DNA of 64,000 bases from Georgenia sp. EYE_87 (lineage in GTDB: Bacteria; Actinomycetota; Actinomycetes; Actinomycetales; Actinomycetaceae), in the NCBI RefSeq assembly GCF_023148685.1, contig NZ_JAHXNL010000001.1, positions 682,001-746,000 of the forward strand, in the 5' to 3' direction. Positions 17,564 through 25,666 of the stretch are shown one piece after another. The number at the start of each line of letters is the position of its first letter. Positions within the stretch are counted from its first letter, which is position 1. The notes under the pieces are model-generated. The model did no database searches. It saw nothing but the letters and a program-made list of their open reading frames with translations, and had not been told where the DNA came from. Made by a program: the position numbers and the translations under genes.

Positions 17564-19146
17564 CGCTGTGCCTCCGGCGTGGTGGGGCCGCCCAGCCGCG
17601 CGGAGTCCCGCGCGAAACCGGGGATCGGATCAGGGACGAAGTCGTCGACGGGTCGACGCCAGCGGATGAGCGAGTACACGACGGCGGCGAGGACCATCGC
17701 ACCGACCACGCCCCAGCCGACGAGGTTGACGAAGGTCCACGGGTAGCCGCCGTAGGGCTCCGAGAACAGCTCCGCGACGGACGTGACGAGCATGTACGCG
17801 AGGGCGATCGGGACGACGACCCCCACCAGGATGCGCCACCACGCGCCCACCCGTGCGGTCGAGACGGCGTTGAGGTGGGCCTGCAGCTCGGGGAGCTTGC
17901 GCAGCCCGACCCCGGCGATGAGGCACATGAGAATCGCGGAGGTCACGACGCCCACCTCGTTCGTGTACTTGTCCACCGTGTCGAGCATCGCGAGGGAGGA
18001 GGTGGTCGAGAACAGGGCGAGCGAGATGATCATGCACAGGCCGCCGATGAGGACCGAGACCTGGACCCGGCTGAGTCCGAACTTCTCCTGGAAGGCGGCG
18101 GAGACCACCTGCATGATCGACAGCAGCGAGGTGAACCCGGCGAGGGTGAGGGAGCCGAAGAAGAGCACGCCGAAGATCGGTCCGCCGGGCATCATCGTGA
18201 TGATCTGCGGGAACGTGATGAAGGACAGCACCACGCCGGTGATCCCCTCGAGCTCGCTGACCGCGATGCCCTGCTGGAAGGCCATGTAGCCGAGCGTGGA
18301 GAACACCCCGATGCCCGCGAGCAGCTCGAACGAGGAGTTGGCGAACGCGGCGACGTAGGAGACGGGCACCAGGTTCGAGCGCCGCCGCAGGTAGCTCGAG
18401 TAGGTGAGCATGATGCCGAACGCGATGGACAGCGAGAAGAAGATCTGGCTGTAGGCCGCGATCCACACGCCCGGGTCGGCCAGGGCCTCCCAGTTGGGGG
18501 TGAAGAACGCGTTGAGCCCGTCCATGGCGCCGTCGAGGAAGAGCGCGCGCACCACGAGGACGAGGAACAGGACCGCGAGCAGCGGGATGAAGATCTTGTT
18601 GGCGCGTTCGATGCCCTTCGCGACACCGAGGGCGAGGATGGCCAGCGTGACGACCCACAGCGCGAGCATCGGCCAGAAGATGCCGCCGACGACGTCCGCC
18701 GTCACGGTGGCGCCGGCGTCCTGCAGGAAGTCGCCGATGAAGAAGGCTGCCGGGTCGTCCCCCCAGGCGAGGTTGAGCGAGAAGAACGTGTACCGGATCG
18801 CCCACACGATGATCACCGTGTAGTACGTGGCGATGACGAACGAGATGGCCACCTGGAACCAGCCCAGCGGCTCGAACTTCTTCCCGAGCCGGCGGAACAC
18901 GGTCGGGGCGGAGCCGCGGTACCGGTGACCGAAGGAGTAGTCGAGGAGCAGGATCGGCACACCCGCGGTCAGCAGCGCCACGAGGTACGGGATGAGGAAC
19001 GCGCCACCCCCGTTGTCGTAGGCGACGCCGGGGAAGCGCCAGATGTTGCCGAGCCCGACGGCGGAGCCGATCGCGGCCAGCAGGAAGCCGAGCTGACCGG
19101 ACCACTGCTCCCGTCCGACGTGAGGTGCTGCCGCTTGCTTCGCCAT
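17560..19146 (-). CDS. metP: MetP, NSS-family Na+-dependent methionine/alanine importer
   Basis: 528 residues with about 12 transmembrane segments. The N-terminal NSS signature is GFLLAAIGSAVGLGNIWRFP, with the Na+- and substrate-binding unwound TM1. Further family segments are YDNGGGAFLIPYL and FFSLSIAFGIMLTYSSYL. In Corynebacterium, MetPS imports methionine and alanine with sodium. metS follows with an ATGA overlap. GGGAGC precedes ATG 19146. A promoter is visible at 19227-19255. Confidence 0.92.
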   Translation of the reverse strand: MAKQAAAPHVGREQWSGQLGFLLAAIGSAVGLGNIWRFPGVAYDNGGGAFLIPYLVALLTAGVPILLLDYSFGHRYRGSAPTVFRRLGKKFEPLGWFQVAISFVIATYYTVIIVWAIRYTFFSLNLAWGDDPAAFFIGDFLQDAGATVTADVVGGIFWPMLALWVVTLAILALGVAKGIERANKIFIPLLAVLFLVLVVRALFLDGAMDGLNAFFTPNWEALADPGVWIAAYSQIFFSLSIAFGIMLTYSSYLRRRSNLVPVSYVAAFANSSFELLAGIGVFSTLGYMAFQQGIAVSELEGITGVVLSFITFPQIITMMPGGPIFGVLFFGSLTLAGFTSLLSIMQVVSAAFQEKFGLSRVQVSVLIGGLCMIISLALFSTTSSLAMLDTVDKYTNEVGVVTSAILMCLIAGVGLRKLPELQAHLNAVSTARVGAWWRILVGVVVPIALAYMLVTSVAELFSEPYGGYPWTFVNLVGWGVVGAMVLAAVVYSLIRWRRPVDDFVPDPIPGFARDSARLGGPTTPEAQR

Positions 19147-19226
19147 GGTGCTCCCTTACCTCGAGGGTGGCCCGGAACTCGCCATCGGTCGCGCGACGGT
19201 ACCGGTCGGGTCCGTCAGTGGCCCTC

Positions 19227-19255
19227 AGTATCCACAGAACGGGCATAACTGTCAC
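19227..19255 (-). promoter_or_regulatory. Promoter of metPS
   Basis: On the minus strand GTGACA (19255-19250) and GATACT (19232-19227) are separated by 17 bases, a good housekeeping sigma match. It predicts a leader of about 74 bases. No riboswitch-like fold was recognised. Confidence 0.55.
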
Positions 19256-19355
19256 CGATATCCCGTTCCCGCGAGTCCGGGACGGGCGGCGCGGCGCTCC
19301 CGGCACCATGGCGACCTGGCCGACCGGCAGCCCGACCCCAGAGACGCGAGGAACA

Positions 19356-20561
19356 ATGCTCAGCAGCACCGACCACATCCGGACCACCCACGCCGGGTCC
19401 CTGCCCCGCACCCCGGAGCTCATCGCCGCCAACGCGGCCCGCGAGGCCGGCGGAGAGGCCGAGGGCTTCGCGCAGCTGCTGCGCACCGCGGTCACCGACC
19501 TCGTCCGGCGCCAGCTCGACCTCGGCATCACGGTGGTCGGCGACGGCGAGTTCGGGAAGTCGATGAGCTCGGCGGTGGACTACGGAGCCTGGTGGTCCTA
19601 CTCCTTCCAGCGCACCGGCGGTCTGGAGATCGACGGTGACGCCGCCTGGGCGACCGAGCAGGTGCTCTCCTCCCCCGGGGACGTCCGACTGACCGGGTTC
19701 CTCCACCGCCGCGACCGGCAGCGCTTCGCCGAGGCCTACGCCGACCCCGACTCGGGCATCTTCACCGGCGGGCCGAAGCCGTTCCCCAGCGTCACCGGAC
19801 CGCTGACCTACACCGGTCAGGACGCGATCGCGCAGGACACCGCCAACCTGCGGGCCGCGCTGGACGCCACCGGCGCGCAGGAGGGGTTCATCACCGCCCT
19901 GTCCCCCGGCAGCGCCTCCCGCATCACGAACAAGTACTACGGGTCGGACGAGGAGCTGCTCTTCGCCTGGGCCGACGTGCTGCGCGAGGAGTACGGGGCC
20001 GTGATCGACGCCGGTCTCGTGCTCCAGATCGACGACCCGTCGATCGCGGAGAACTTCGACCAGATCGAGCCCGAGCCCACGGTGGAGGACTACGTCGCGT
20101 TCACCCGGCTGCGGGTCGAGGCCCTCAACCACGCGCTGCGCGGCCTGCCGCAGGACCGCATCCGGTTCCACCTGTGCTGGGGGTCCTGGCACGGCCCGCA
20201 CACGACCGACCTGCCGATGAAGGACATCGTGCGCACCATGCTGACGATCGACGCCGGCGCCTACTCCTTCGAGGCGGGCAACGTGCGCCACGAGCACGAG
20301 TACAAGGTCTGGGACGACGTCGCGCTCCCCGAGGGCAAGCTCATCCTGCCCGGCGTCGTCTCCCATGCCACCAACGTGGTGGAGCACCCCGAGCTGGTCG
20401 CCGACCGCATCGAGCGGTTCGCCCTGCGCGTCGGCCGCGAGAACGTGGTCGCCTCGACCGACTGCGGGCTGGGCGGGCGGATCCACCCCCAGATCGCCGT
20501 CGCCAAGCTCGAGACGCTCGCGCAGGGAGCCGAGCTCGCGACGCGGCGCCTCTGGCACTGA
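19356..20561 (+). CDS. MetE C-terminal-like zinc methyltransferase (cobalamin-independent methionine synthase II family)
   Basis: 401 residues; ATG 19356 follows GAGGAAC. A single barrel corresponding to the catalytic half of MetE. Zinc ligands are visible: H272 and C274 in FHLCWGSWHGPH and C370 in VASTDCGLGG. HAGSLPRTP near the start and DGEFGKS are typical of these short homologues. They may methylate homocysteine with another protein's help, or act on other thiols. The divergent methionine importer supports a role in methionine supply. It lacks the N-terminal folate-binding half, so it is not canonical MetE. Confidence 0.85.
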   Translation: MLSSTDHIRTTHAGSLPRTPELIAANAAREAGGEAEGFAQLLRTAVTDLVRRQLDLGITVVGDGEFGKSMSSAVDYGAWWSYSFQRTGGLEIDGDAAWATEQVLSSPGDVRLTGFLHRRDRQRFAEAYADPDSGIFTGGPKPFPSVTGPLTYTGQDAIAQDTANLRAALDATGAQEGFITALSPGSASRITNKYYGSDEELLFAWADVLREEYGAVIDAGLVLQIDDPSIAENFDQIEPEPTVEDYVAFTRLRVEALNHALRGLPQDRIRFHLCWGSWHGPHTTDLPMKDIVRTMLTIDAGAYSFEAGNVRHEHEYKVWDDVALPEGKLILPGVVSHATNVVEHPELVADRIERFALRVGRENVVASTDCGLGGRIHPQIAVAKLETLAQGAELATRRLWH

Positions 20562-20627
20562 GGCCCGGACGGGTGATGCGGCACGCCGGTGCGGACCGTC
20601 GCTGGCCGGGTGCGGGCCGGGTGCGCC

Positions 20628-20753
20628 GCACGTGTCGGGCGCGCCGCACGTGTCAGGCGCGCCGCACGTGTCAGGCGCGCCGCACGTGTCAGGCGCGCCG
20701 CACGTGTCAGACGCGCCGCACGTGTCAGGCGCGCCGCACGTGTCAGGGCCGGC
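20628..20753. repeat. Seven 18-base tandem repeats over a gene 3' end
   Basis: The unit GCACGTGTCAGGCGCGCC runs seven times from 20628 to 20753. Middle copies are identical; copies 1, 5 and 7 differ slightly. Each unit contains CACGTG and, with the next base pair, GGCGCGCC, both palindromes. The stop codon of the minus-strand GH16 gene (20743-20745) lies in the last unit, and the TGA is repeated in each copy. Confidence 0.92.
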
Positions 20754-21504
20754 GCGCCCGCACGTGGTCGACGACGAGGGCCGGCACCACCCCGTTCGGC
20801 GGGCCCGCCCCGGGGAAGTCGAACACCGCGAGCATCATCTGCACCGGGTAGTCCGGCGGGTCGAGGCACGAGCGCACGAGCGTGCCGTCCACGAGGAAGT
20901 CCGCTCGGCCGGGCCGCCAGTCGACGGCGTAGGTGTGGAAGCCGGCGACGTCGATCGGCAGGCGCACCGCCTCGAAGTCCTCGCTCACGGCCGGGTCCCG
21001 GAACGGGTGCAGTCCCATGCCCACGGCGGCCGACTCTCCGGGCAGCACGGTGGAGCCGAAGATCTCCGCGACGCAGATCTCCGCCGACCGCTCGGGCCGG
21101 TCCTCGAGGCCGACGAGCCAGCACGCCACCATGGACAGCGGGGTCAGCACCGCGCGGGCACGCACCTCGATGTGCCCGTGGTGCGGCGTCCAGCCCCAGA
21201 ACGGCTCCTGCTCCTCGCGGACGGTCAGGCCCGCCCGGTACGGCTGCTGCCCCACCGTGCTCCCGAGCGGCCCGGAGTAGTTGCCGGACTGCAGCCCGGA
21301 GACCCGGAGGGGCGGGTGGTCTCCCGCGCACCACAGTCGCTGGCCCGGCGGGATCGTCAGGTGCAGGCAGGACTCGGCGATGTCGTAGGTCGCCGCGCTC
21401 TCCTCGCGCGAGCTCCACGCGGGGAGGTAGTGCGGCAGCCACACCGTGCGGTCCAGGCGCGAACCGTCGAAGTCGTCCTCGAAGTCGGGCCGGTCGTCGG
21501 GCAC
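20743..21504 (-). CDS. GH16-family protein with altered active-site motif
   Basis: 253 residues, GTG start. It has a concanavalin-like GH16 layout: WGWTPHHGHIEVRARAV, then AEICVAEIFGS at the catalytic strand, and FHTYAVDWRPGRADFLVDGTLV. Family 16 enzymes cleave beta-glucans or galactans using an E-x-D-x-x-E motif. Here the sequence is E142-I-C144-V-A-E147, so both glutamates remain but the middle Asp is Cys. There is no signal peptide. It may be a degenerate or specialised enzyme, or a structural relative. Confidence 0.78.
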   Translation of the reverse strand: MPDDRPDFEDDFDGSRLDRTVWLPHYLPAWSSREESAATYDIAESCLHLTIPPGQRLWCAGDHPPLRVSGLQSGNYSGPLGSTVGQQPYRAGLTVREEQEPFWGWTPHHGHIEVRARAVLTPLSMVACWLVGLEDRPERSAEICVAEIFGSTVLPGESAAVGMGLHPFRDPAVSEDFEAVRLPIDVAGFHTYAVDWRPGRADFLVDGTLVRSCLDPPDYPVQMMLAVFDFPGAGPPNGVVPALVVDHVRARRP

Positions 21505-21635
21505 GGGACCAGGATGCCCGCCCGCGCCGGCTCGTGCGTGCGGGACGGGACGGGCCCGCGTGCTTGCGCCGGTCCGCGCCCGGCCCGGCCGGCCGTGGGA
21601 GCATGGGCGACGCCACCCGGACCCGAGGAGAACGC

Positions 21636-22343
21636 ATGCCCACCCCGCACATCACCGCCGAGAAGGGCGACCTCGCCCCCGCCGTCCTCATGCCGGGAGA
21701 CCCCCGCAGGGCGGAGCGGATCGCCGCCCAGCTCATGCCGGACGCGCGGAAGGTCTCCGACGTGCGCGGGATCGGCGCCTACACGGGCACGGTGAACGGC
21801 ACGCCGCTGTCCGTCATGGCGTCCGGCATGGGGATGCCGTCGCTGGGCATCTACGCCAACGAGCTGTACCGCGAGTACGACGTGCAGCGCATCATCCGGG
21901 TCGGCACCGCCGGCGGGCTCTCGCCCAAGGTGAAGGTCGGCGACGTCGTCATCGCCCTCGGCGCCCACACCGACTCCGCCATGAACACCACCCGCATCCC
22001 CGGGATCCACTTCTCCGCCGTCGCCTCCTACCCGCTCGTGGCCGCCGCGGTCGCCGCCGCGGGGGGCGCCGACGACGTCCACGTGGCCCCGGTGGTCTCC
22101 CGGGACCACTTCTACGGCAACCCCGCCGAGCAGATCCGTGCGCTGGCCGACTACGGCACGCTCGGGGTGGAGATGGAGGCGGCGGGCCTGTACGGCGTCG
22201 CCGCGGAGCACGGACGGGAGGCGCTGGCGGTCCTGACGATCTCGGACCACCTGCTCGACGGCTCTCGCGACATGACCGCCGAGGAGCGCGAGAACAACTT
22301 CCAGCGCGCCCTCACGCTGGCGGTGGCCGCCGCGCACTGCTGA
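21636..22343 (+). CDS. deoD: Purine-nucleoside phosphorylase DeoD
   Basis: 235 residues, the normal DeoD length. GAGGAG precedes ATG 21636. Family motifs: HITAEKGDLAPAVLMPGDP with phosphate-binding Gly/Arg, IIRVGTAGGLSPKVKVGD, LGVEMEAAGLYGVA with the ribose-contacting MEAA, and TISDHLLDG with the catalytic Asp. It splits purine nucleosides with phosphate to base and ribose-1-phosphate in the cytoplasm. It is divergent from the GH16 gene and followed by an unknown gene on the same strand. Confidence 0.96.
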   Translation: MPTPHITAEKGDLAPAVLMPGDPRRAERIAAQLMPDARKVSDVRGIGAYTGTVNGTPLSVMASGMGMPSLGIYANELYREYDVQRIIRVGTAGGLSPKVKVGDVVIALGAHTDSAMNTTRIPGIHFSAVASYPLVAAAVAAAGGADDVHVAPVVSRDHFYGNPAEQIRALADYGTLGVEMEAAGLYGVAAEHGREALAVLTISDHLLDGSRDMTAEERENNFQRALTLAVAAAHC

Positions 22344-22473
22344 GTCTCGCCACGGCACATCACCCTCCCGCTCGTCAAGCCGCCGCGCCGTCACCACCCG
22401 CGTAACCCGTTGCGCGCCCGGGTGGGGTGGCGCATGCTTGTGTGACGATCACTCCAGAGTGGGAGCAGAGGTC

Positions 22474-23178
22474 ATGGACACCGATCACGACATCCTGCCG
22501 ATGCTCGGGCGGGGCAAGCACCGTAACCCGCGCAAGGGAGCCTGCTTCATGGAGCTGGCCTCCTACCTTGCGGGCGAGCGGTGGAGCGACCGTCCCGCAT
22601 GCACGCACCGCCTGCTGGCGCATCTGGCACGCCTGGTCAACGACTGCACGTCCGACGCCGCGCGGCCCCTCCTGGCCCCGCTCATCCCTTCGGTCATCGG
22701 GCTCACGAGCACGGACCCGCGCTGGGACCACGAGATCGCGCTGCTCACCGCGACCACCGCGCTGCCGGTCGTCGCCGAGGAGACCCAGCGGTCCCTCGCC
22801 GTCGGCGCACTGAGCGTGGACCGCATGCTGGCCGCCACGGACGGCCGCGACCCGGACACCCTGCGCACCTCCACGGAGTGGGCGCTGGCCGACGCCCCGC
22901 TGGCGGCCGAGTGGGCCCGCCGGTTCATCCGACAGGGCGTGGTAGGCCCGGTGCGGTTCCACCCCGGGCCGGTGATCCTGGACTTCGCGGTCCCGGGCAT
23001 CGCCACGGCGTGCATCCCCGACGCCGACGAGCGCCTGCGCCGACTGCTGACCGAGGCCATCGCCATCTGCCGCGAGCTCTCCGGCAGGGGGACGCGGTGG
23101 GACACCGTCGCCGACGCGCCGGAGCGGCTCGCCCCGGAGCAGTGGCGCGGCATCGTGGCGCCCGCCAAGGTCGGCTGA
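22474..23178 (+). CDS. Conserved hypothetical protein
   Basis: 234 residues from ATG 22474, with GCAGAGGT just upstream; a start at 22438 would add twelve residues without a ribosome binding site. The N-terminal KHRNPRKGACFMELASYLAG plus SDRPACTH is a compact Cys/His-containing segment that looks functionally constrained. The rest is helical, with no transmembrane segment and no domain I can name. It follows deoD on the same strand at 130 bases, so co-transcription is uncertain. Confidence 0.75.
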   Translation: MDTDHDILPMLGRGKHRNPRKGACFMELASYLAGERWSDRPACTHRLLAHLARLVNDCTSDAARPLLAPLIPSVIGLTSTDPRWDHEIALLTATTALPVVAEETQRSLAVGALSVDRMLAATDGRDPDTLRTSTEWALADAPLAAEWARRFIRQGVVGPVRFHPGPVILDFAVPGIATACIPDADERLRRLLTEAIAICRELSGRGTRWDTVADAPERLAPEQWRGIVAPAKVG

Positions 23179-23311
23179 CCGCCTCCGCTCGCCGTCTCAC
23201 CCTCCGCCAGCGGGGACGGTCCGGTTTTCACCCCGACGTCGTCCTCGAACGTTCTTTTGTGCCCATCCGTCGCGGGTAATGTCCCAGTCCTGACGGAGGG
23301 AGGCGAGCAAA

Positions 23312-23989
23312 ATGACAGAGCAGTCAGCGCCCGTCGAGTCGCACGCAACGGCGCACGCCGAGAACCACACGCCGACCCCTGTGCGCCGCGGTCCCGGGCG
23401 TCCTCGGCACGCGGACACCGAGGAGCGCGCCTATCGCGCCGTGCTCGAGCTGTTCGGCCACCGCGGCTGGGCGGGTCTGAGCCTCGACGGCGTCGCTACC
23501 CACGCCGGGATCGGGAAGTCCTCCATCTACCTGCGGTGGAAGGACAAGCGCGATCTCCTGCTCGACGCCCTGCGCGACCTGGAGAACAGGTACGTCAACC
23601 CCGAGGAGACCGAGGGGATGTCGCTGCGCGACTACCTGGTCGCCCACGCCAAGGCCCGGGCGAACCTCTACCTCGGTGAGCACGGTCCCGCGATCTCGCA
23701 CCTGTACTCCGCGGCGCTCGCCAACCCGGAGGAGTTCCAGGAGATCCGCCAGGAACGGATCAGCAAGGGTGTGCTCTCGCTGGAGGACCGGGTCGACCGC
23801 GCCGTCCGCGAGGGCGAGCTGCCGAAGGACACGCCGACGCGCCAGTTCCTCGACGCGATCGAGGGCGCGATCCTCATCCACGTGCTGATCAGCTCTCCCG
23901 ACACGCTCGAGGACCTGCGGTCGAAGACGGACGACTACGTCACCACGCTCGTCGACATGCAGCTGCGCGGCGTGGGGGCCGCCGTCTGA
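23312..23989 (+). CDS. TetR/AcrR-family transcriptional regulator
   Basis: 225 residues, with GGAGGGAGG before ATG 23312. After an unstructured N-terminus and an AT-hook-like RRGPGRPRH, the TetR helix-turn-helix is clear: GHRGWAGLSLDGVATHAGIG followed by SSIYLRWKDKRDLLLDALRD. The C-terminal ligand domain (about 95-220) resembles TetR_C_11-type regulators and gives no ligand hint. No target gene is obvious, as the downstream gene is convergent. Confidence 0.92.
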   Translation: MTEQSAPVESHATAHAENHTPTPVRRGPGRPRHADTEERAYRAVLELFGHRGWAGLSLDGVATHAGIGKSSIYLRWKDKRDLLLDALRDLENRYVNPEETEGMSLRDYLVAHAKARANLYLGEHGPAISHLYSAALANPEEFQEIRQERISKGVLSLEDRVDRAVREGELPKDTPTRQFLDAIEGAILIHVLISSPDTLEDLRSKTDDYVTTLVDMQLRGVGAAV

Positions 23990-24011
23990 CGCGGACGGCC
24001 GACTCCCGGAA

Positions 24012-24036
24012 GGGGGCGGCCCACCTGCCGGCCCCC
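24012..24036. terminator. GC-rich hairpin between tetR-type gene and alkA
   Basis: GGGGGCGGC (24012-24020) pairs with GCCGGCCCCC (24027-24036) around a six-base loop with one bulge. It is 22 bases after the TetR gene stop and downstream of alkA on the other strand, so it could serve both. There is no T tract. Confidence 0.45.
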
Positions 24037-24046
24037 TGCCCGCTCA

Positions 24047-24097
24047 TCAGGCGGCGGCCTGTCTGCAGCCCTCCACCCCCTCAGGAGGCGGCGGCCT
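24047..24097 (-). repeat. Stop-codon-spanning duplication at the alkA 3' end
   Basis: The last codons of alkA (CAG-GCC-GCC-GCC-TCC-TGA) recur downstream as CAGGCCGCCGCCTGA at 24061-24047, again ending in TGA. Confidence 0.7.
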
Positions 24098-24944
24098 GCA
24101 GGTAGGCCGCCGCCGTCCACAGGTGCGTGACCGCGTAGGCGCGCACCGGGCGCCAGGCCTCCGCGGCGACGGTGACCTCGCGCGCCGTCATGCCGAGGGC
24201 ACGCCGCAGCACCAGGTCCCCGGCCGGCAGCGCGTCGCGGTCTCCCAGCACGCGCAGGGCGAGGTACTCGGCGGTCCACGGTCCGATCCCCGGGACCTCG
24301 AGGAGCCGACGGCGCACCTCGCCGTCGTCGCCGCCCGGGGCGATGACGAGGCCTGCCGCGCACTCCGTCGCCAACGAGTGGAGGGTGCGCGACCGTGCGC
24401 CGGTGATCCCCACCTCCCGGCGGATGCGCTCGGGGCCGACGGCGGCCAGCGCCTCCGGCGACGGGAACGCCGCGAGCGGACCGCCGAGGGGGCTGCCGAA
24501 CGCGGCGACCAGCCGGCCGGCGAAGGTCCGCGCGGCCGCCAGCGAGACCTGCTGGCCGAGCACGGTCGTGACGGCGGCCTCGAACCCGTCGACGTGGCCG
24601 AGGACGCGCAGGCCCGGGCGGGTGTCGATCAGCGGAGCCAGCCGGCGGTCGGAGCCCAGGTGGCCCGCCACGTCCGCGGGGTCCGCGTCGAGGTCGAGCC
24701 AGCGCCTCACGAGCGCGACGACGTCCTCCTGGTCCGCCGGGTCGGCAAGGTCCAGGTCCGCCTCCGCACCGCCGGGCCCCAACGTGGCCGTCACCACGGC
24801 AGGACCGTGAGGCGCGGGCACGGTTCGCGTGACCGTCGCGGAACCGACGTCGACCACCTCCGCACCCGGCACGGCGTGCGCCGCGAGCGACGCGATGGCC
24901 GGGCCGACGGCGTACGGCGCCGCCAGGGGAAGGGAGACCCTCAC
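24081..24944 (-). CDS. alkA: AlkA-type DNA-3-methyladenine glycosylase II
   Basis: 287 residues, GTG start overlapping the tag stop by four bases. An N-terminal AlkA-N-like beta region (1-105) precedes the helix-hairpin-helix glycosylase domain: FEAAVTTVLGQQVSLAAART, the hairpin LLEVPGIGPWTAEYLALRVL (residues 214-233) and catalytic D243 in LPAGDLVLRRALG. It removes alkylated purines and pyrimidines. It is the last gene of the sigma-ogt-tag-alkA operon, so a coordinated response to DNA alkylation is likely. It lacks the Ada-type regulatory domain often fused to actinobacterial AlkA. Confidence 0.93.
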   Translation of the reverse strand: MRVSLPLAAPYAVGPAIASLAAHAVPGAEVVDVGSATVTRTVPAPHGPAVVTATLGPGGAEADLDLADPADQEDVVALVRRWLDLDADPADVAGHLGSDRRLAPLIDTRPGLRVLGHVDGFEAAVTTVLGQQVSLAAARTFAGRLVAAFGSPLGGPLAAFPSPEALAAVGPERIRREVGITGARSRTLHSLATECAAGLVIAPGGDDGEVRRRLLEVPGIGPWTAEYLALRVLGDRDALPAGDLVLRRALGMTAREVTVAAEAWRPVRAYAVTHLWTAAAYLQAAAS

Positions 24945-25666
24945 GCCCGCGTGCCGTCGGGCTTCCACAGCCCCGAGACACCGCGGCGGTGGGACCCGAC
25001 AAGGTGTGTGTCGACGATGCCGATCGCCTCCATCAGGGCCTGCATCGTGGTGGGACCGACGAAGGCGAAACCCCGGCGGCGGAGCTCCTTCGACAGGGCC
25101 ACGGACTCGGGGCTCCGGCTCGGCACCTCGTCCATGGTGCACGGCAGGGGTGTGGTCTCCGGCCGGAAGGACCACACCAGCGCCTCGAGACCGCCGTCGG
25201 CGCGCAGCTCGAGGGTGGCGCGGGCGTTGGTGCGGGTCGCGAGGATCTTCGCGCGGTTGCGGATGATGCGCGGCTCGCCCAGGAGTCGCTCCACGTCGGC
25301 GTCCGTCAGGGCGGCGACCGCGTCGGGGTCGAAGTCGTGGAAGAGCTCGCGGAACGCGGGACGCTTGCGCAGTACGGTCGCCCACGACAGCCCCGCCTGG
25401 AAGGCCTCCAGGCTCAGCCGCTCGAACACCGCCCGCTCGCCGGCGACCGGCACGCCCCACTCGGTGTCGTAGTACTCGCGCATCAACGGGTCGGTCGCCG
25501 CCCAGGCCGGCCGCGAGAGGCCGTCGGGGCCGACGACGACGCCGGACGCGGCGCCAGGGCCCGCTACCGTCGGATCCGCCGTGCCCGCGTTCGCCGTGCC
25601 CGCGTCCGGCGTGCCCGCCGTGGCCGCGTCCGGCGTGGCCACGTCTGCCGCCTGCCGGGCCTTCAC
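24941..25666 (-). CDS. tag: TagI-type DNA-3-methyladenine glycosylase I lacking most zinc ligands
   Basis: 241 residues, GTG start overlapping ogt by four bases. A low-complexity N-terminus of about 45 residues with tandem TPDAGTA-like repeats precedes the Tag domain: DPLMREYYDTEWGVPV, catalytic E87 in LSLEAFQAGLSW, IIRNRAKI, and FAFVGPTTMQALMEAIGIV. The zinc 'snap' of E. coli Tag (C4, H17, H175, C179) maps here to P53, Y66, H221 and S225, so three of four ligands are missing. Catalytic and base-stacking residues are kept, so activity without zinc is likely. It excises 3-methyladenine. Confidence 0.92.
   Translation of the reverse strand: MKARQAADVATPDAATAGTPDAGTANAGTADPTVAGPGAASGVVVGPDGLSRPAWAATDPLMREYYDTEWGVPVAGERAVFERLSLEAFQAGLSWATVLRKRPAFRELFHDFDPDAVAALTDADVERLLGEPRIIRNRAKILATRTNARATLELRADGGLEALVWSFRPETTPLPCTMDEVPSRSPESVALSKELRRRGFAFVGPTTMQALMEAIGIVDTHLVGSHRRGVSGLWKPDGTRA

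Noticed and set aside
19147-19355. SAM or other riboswitch between metP and the MetE-like gene
   Set aside because: A promoter for metP is clear but I could not see a conserved riboswitch core; the leader is short.
20628-20753. CRISPR-like array
   Set aside because: Units are contiguous 18-mers with no spacers, so this is a simple tandem repeat.
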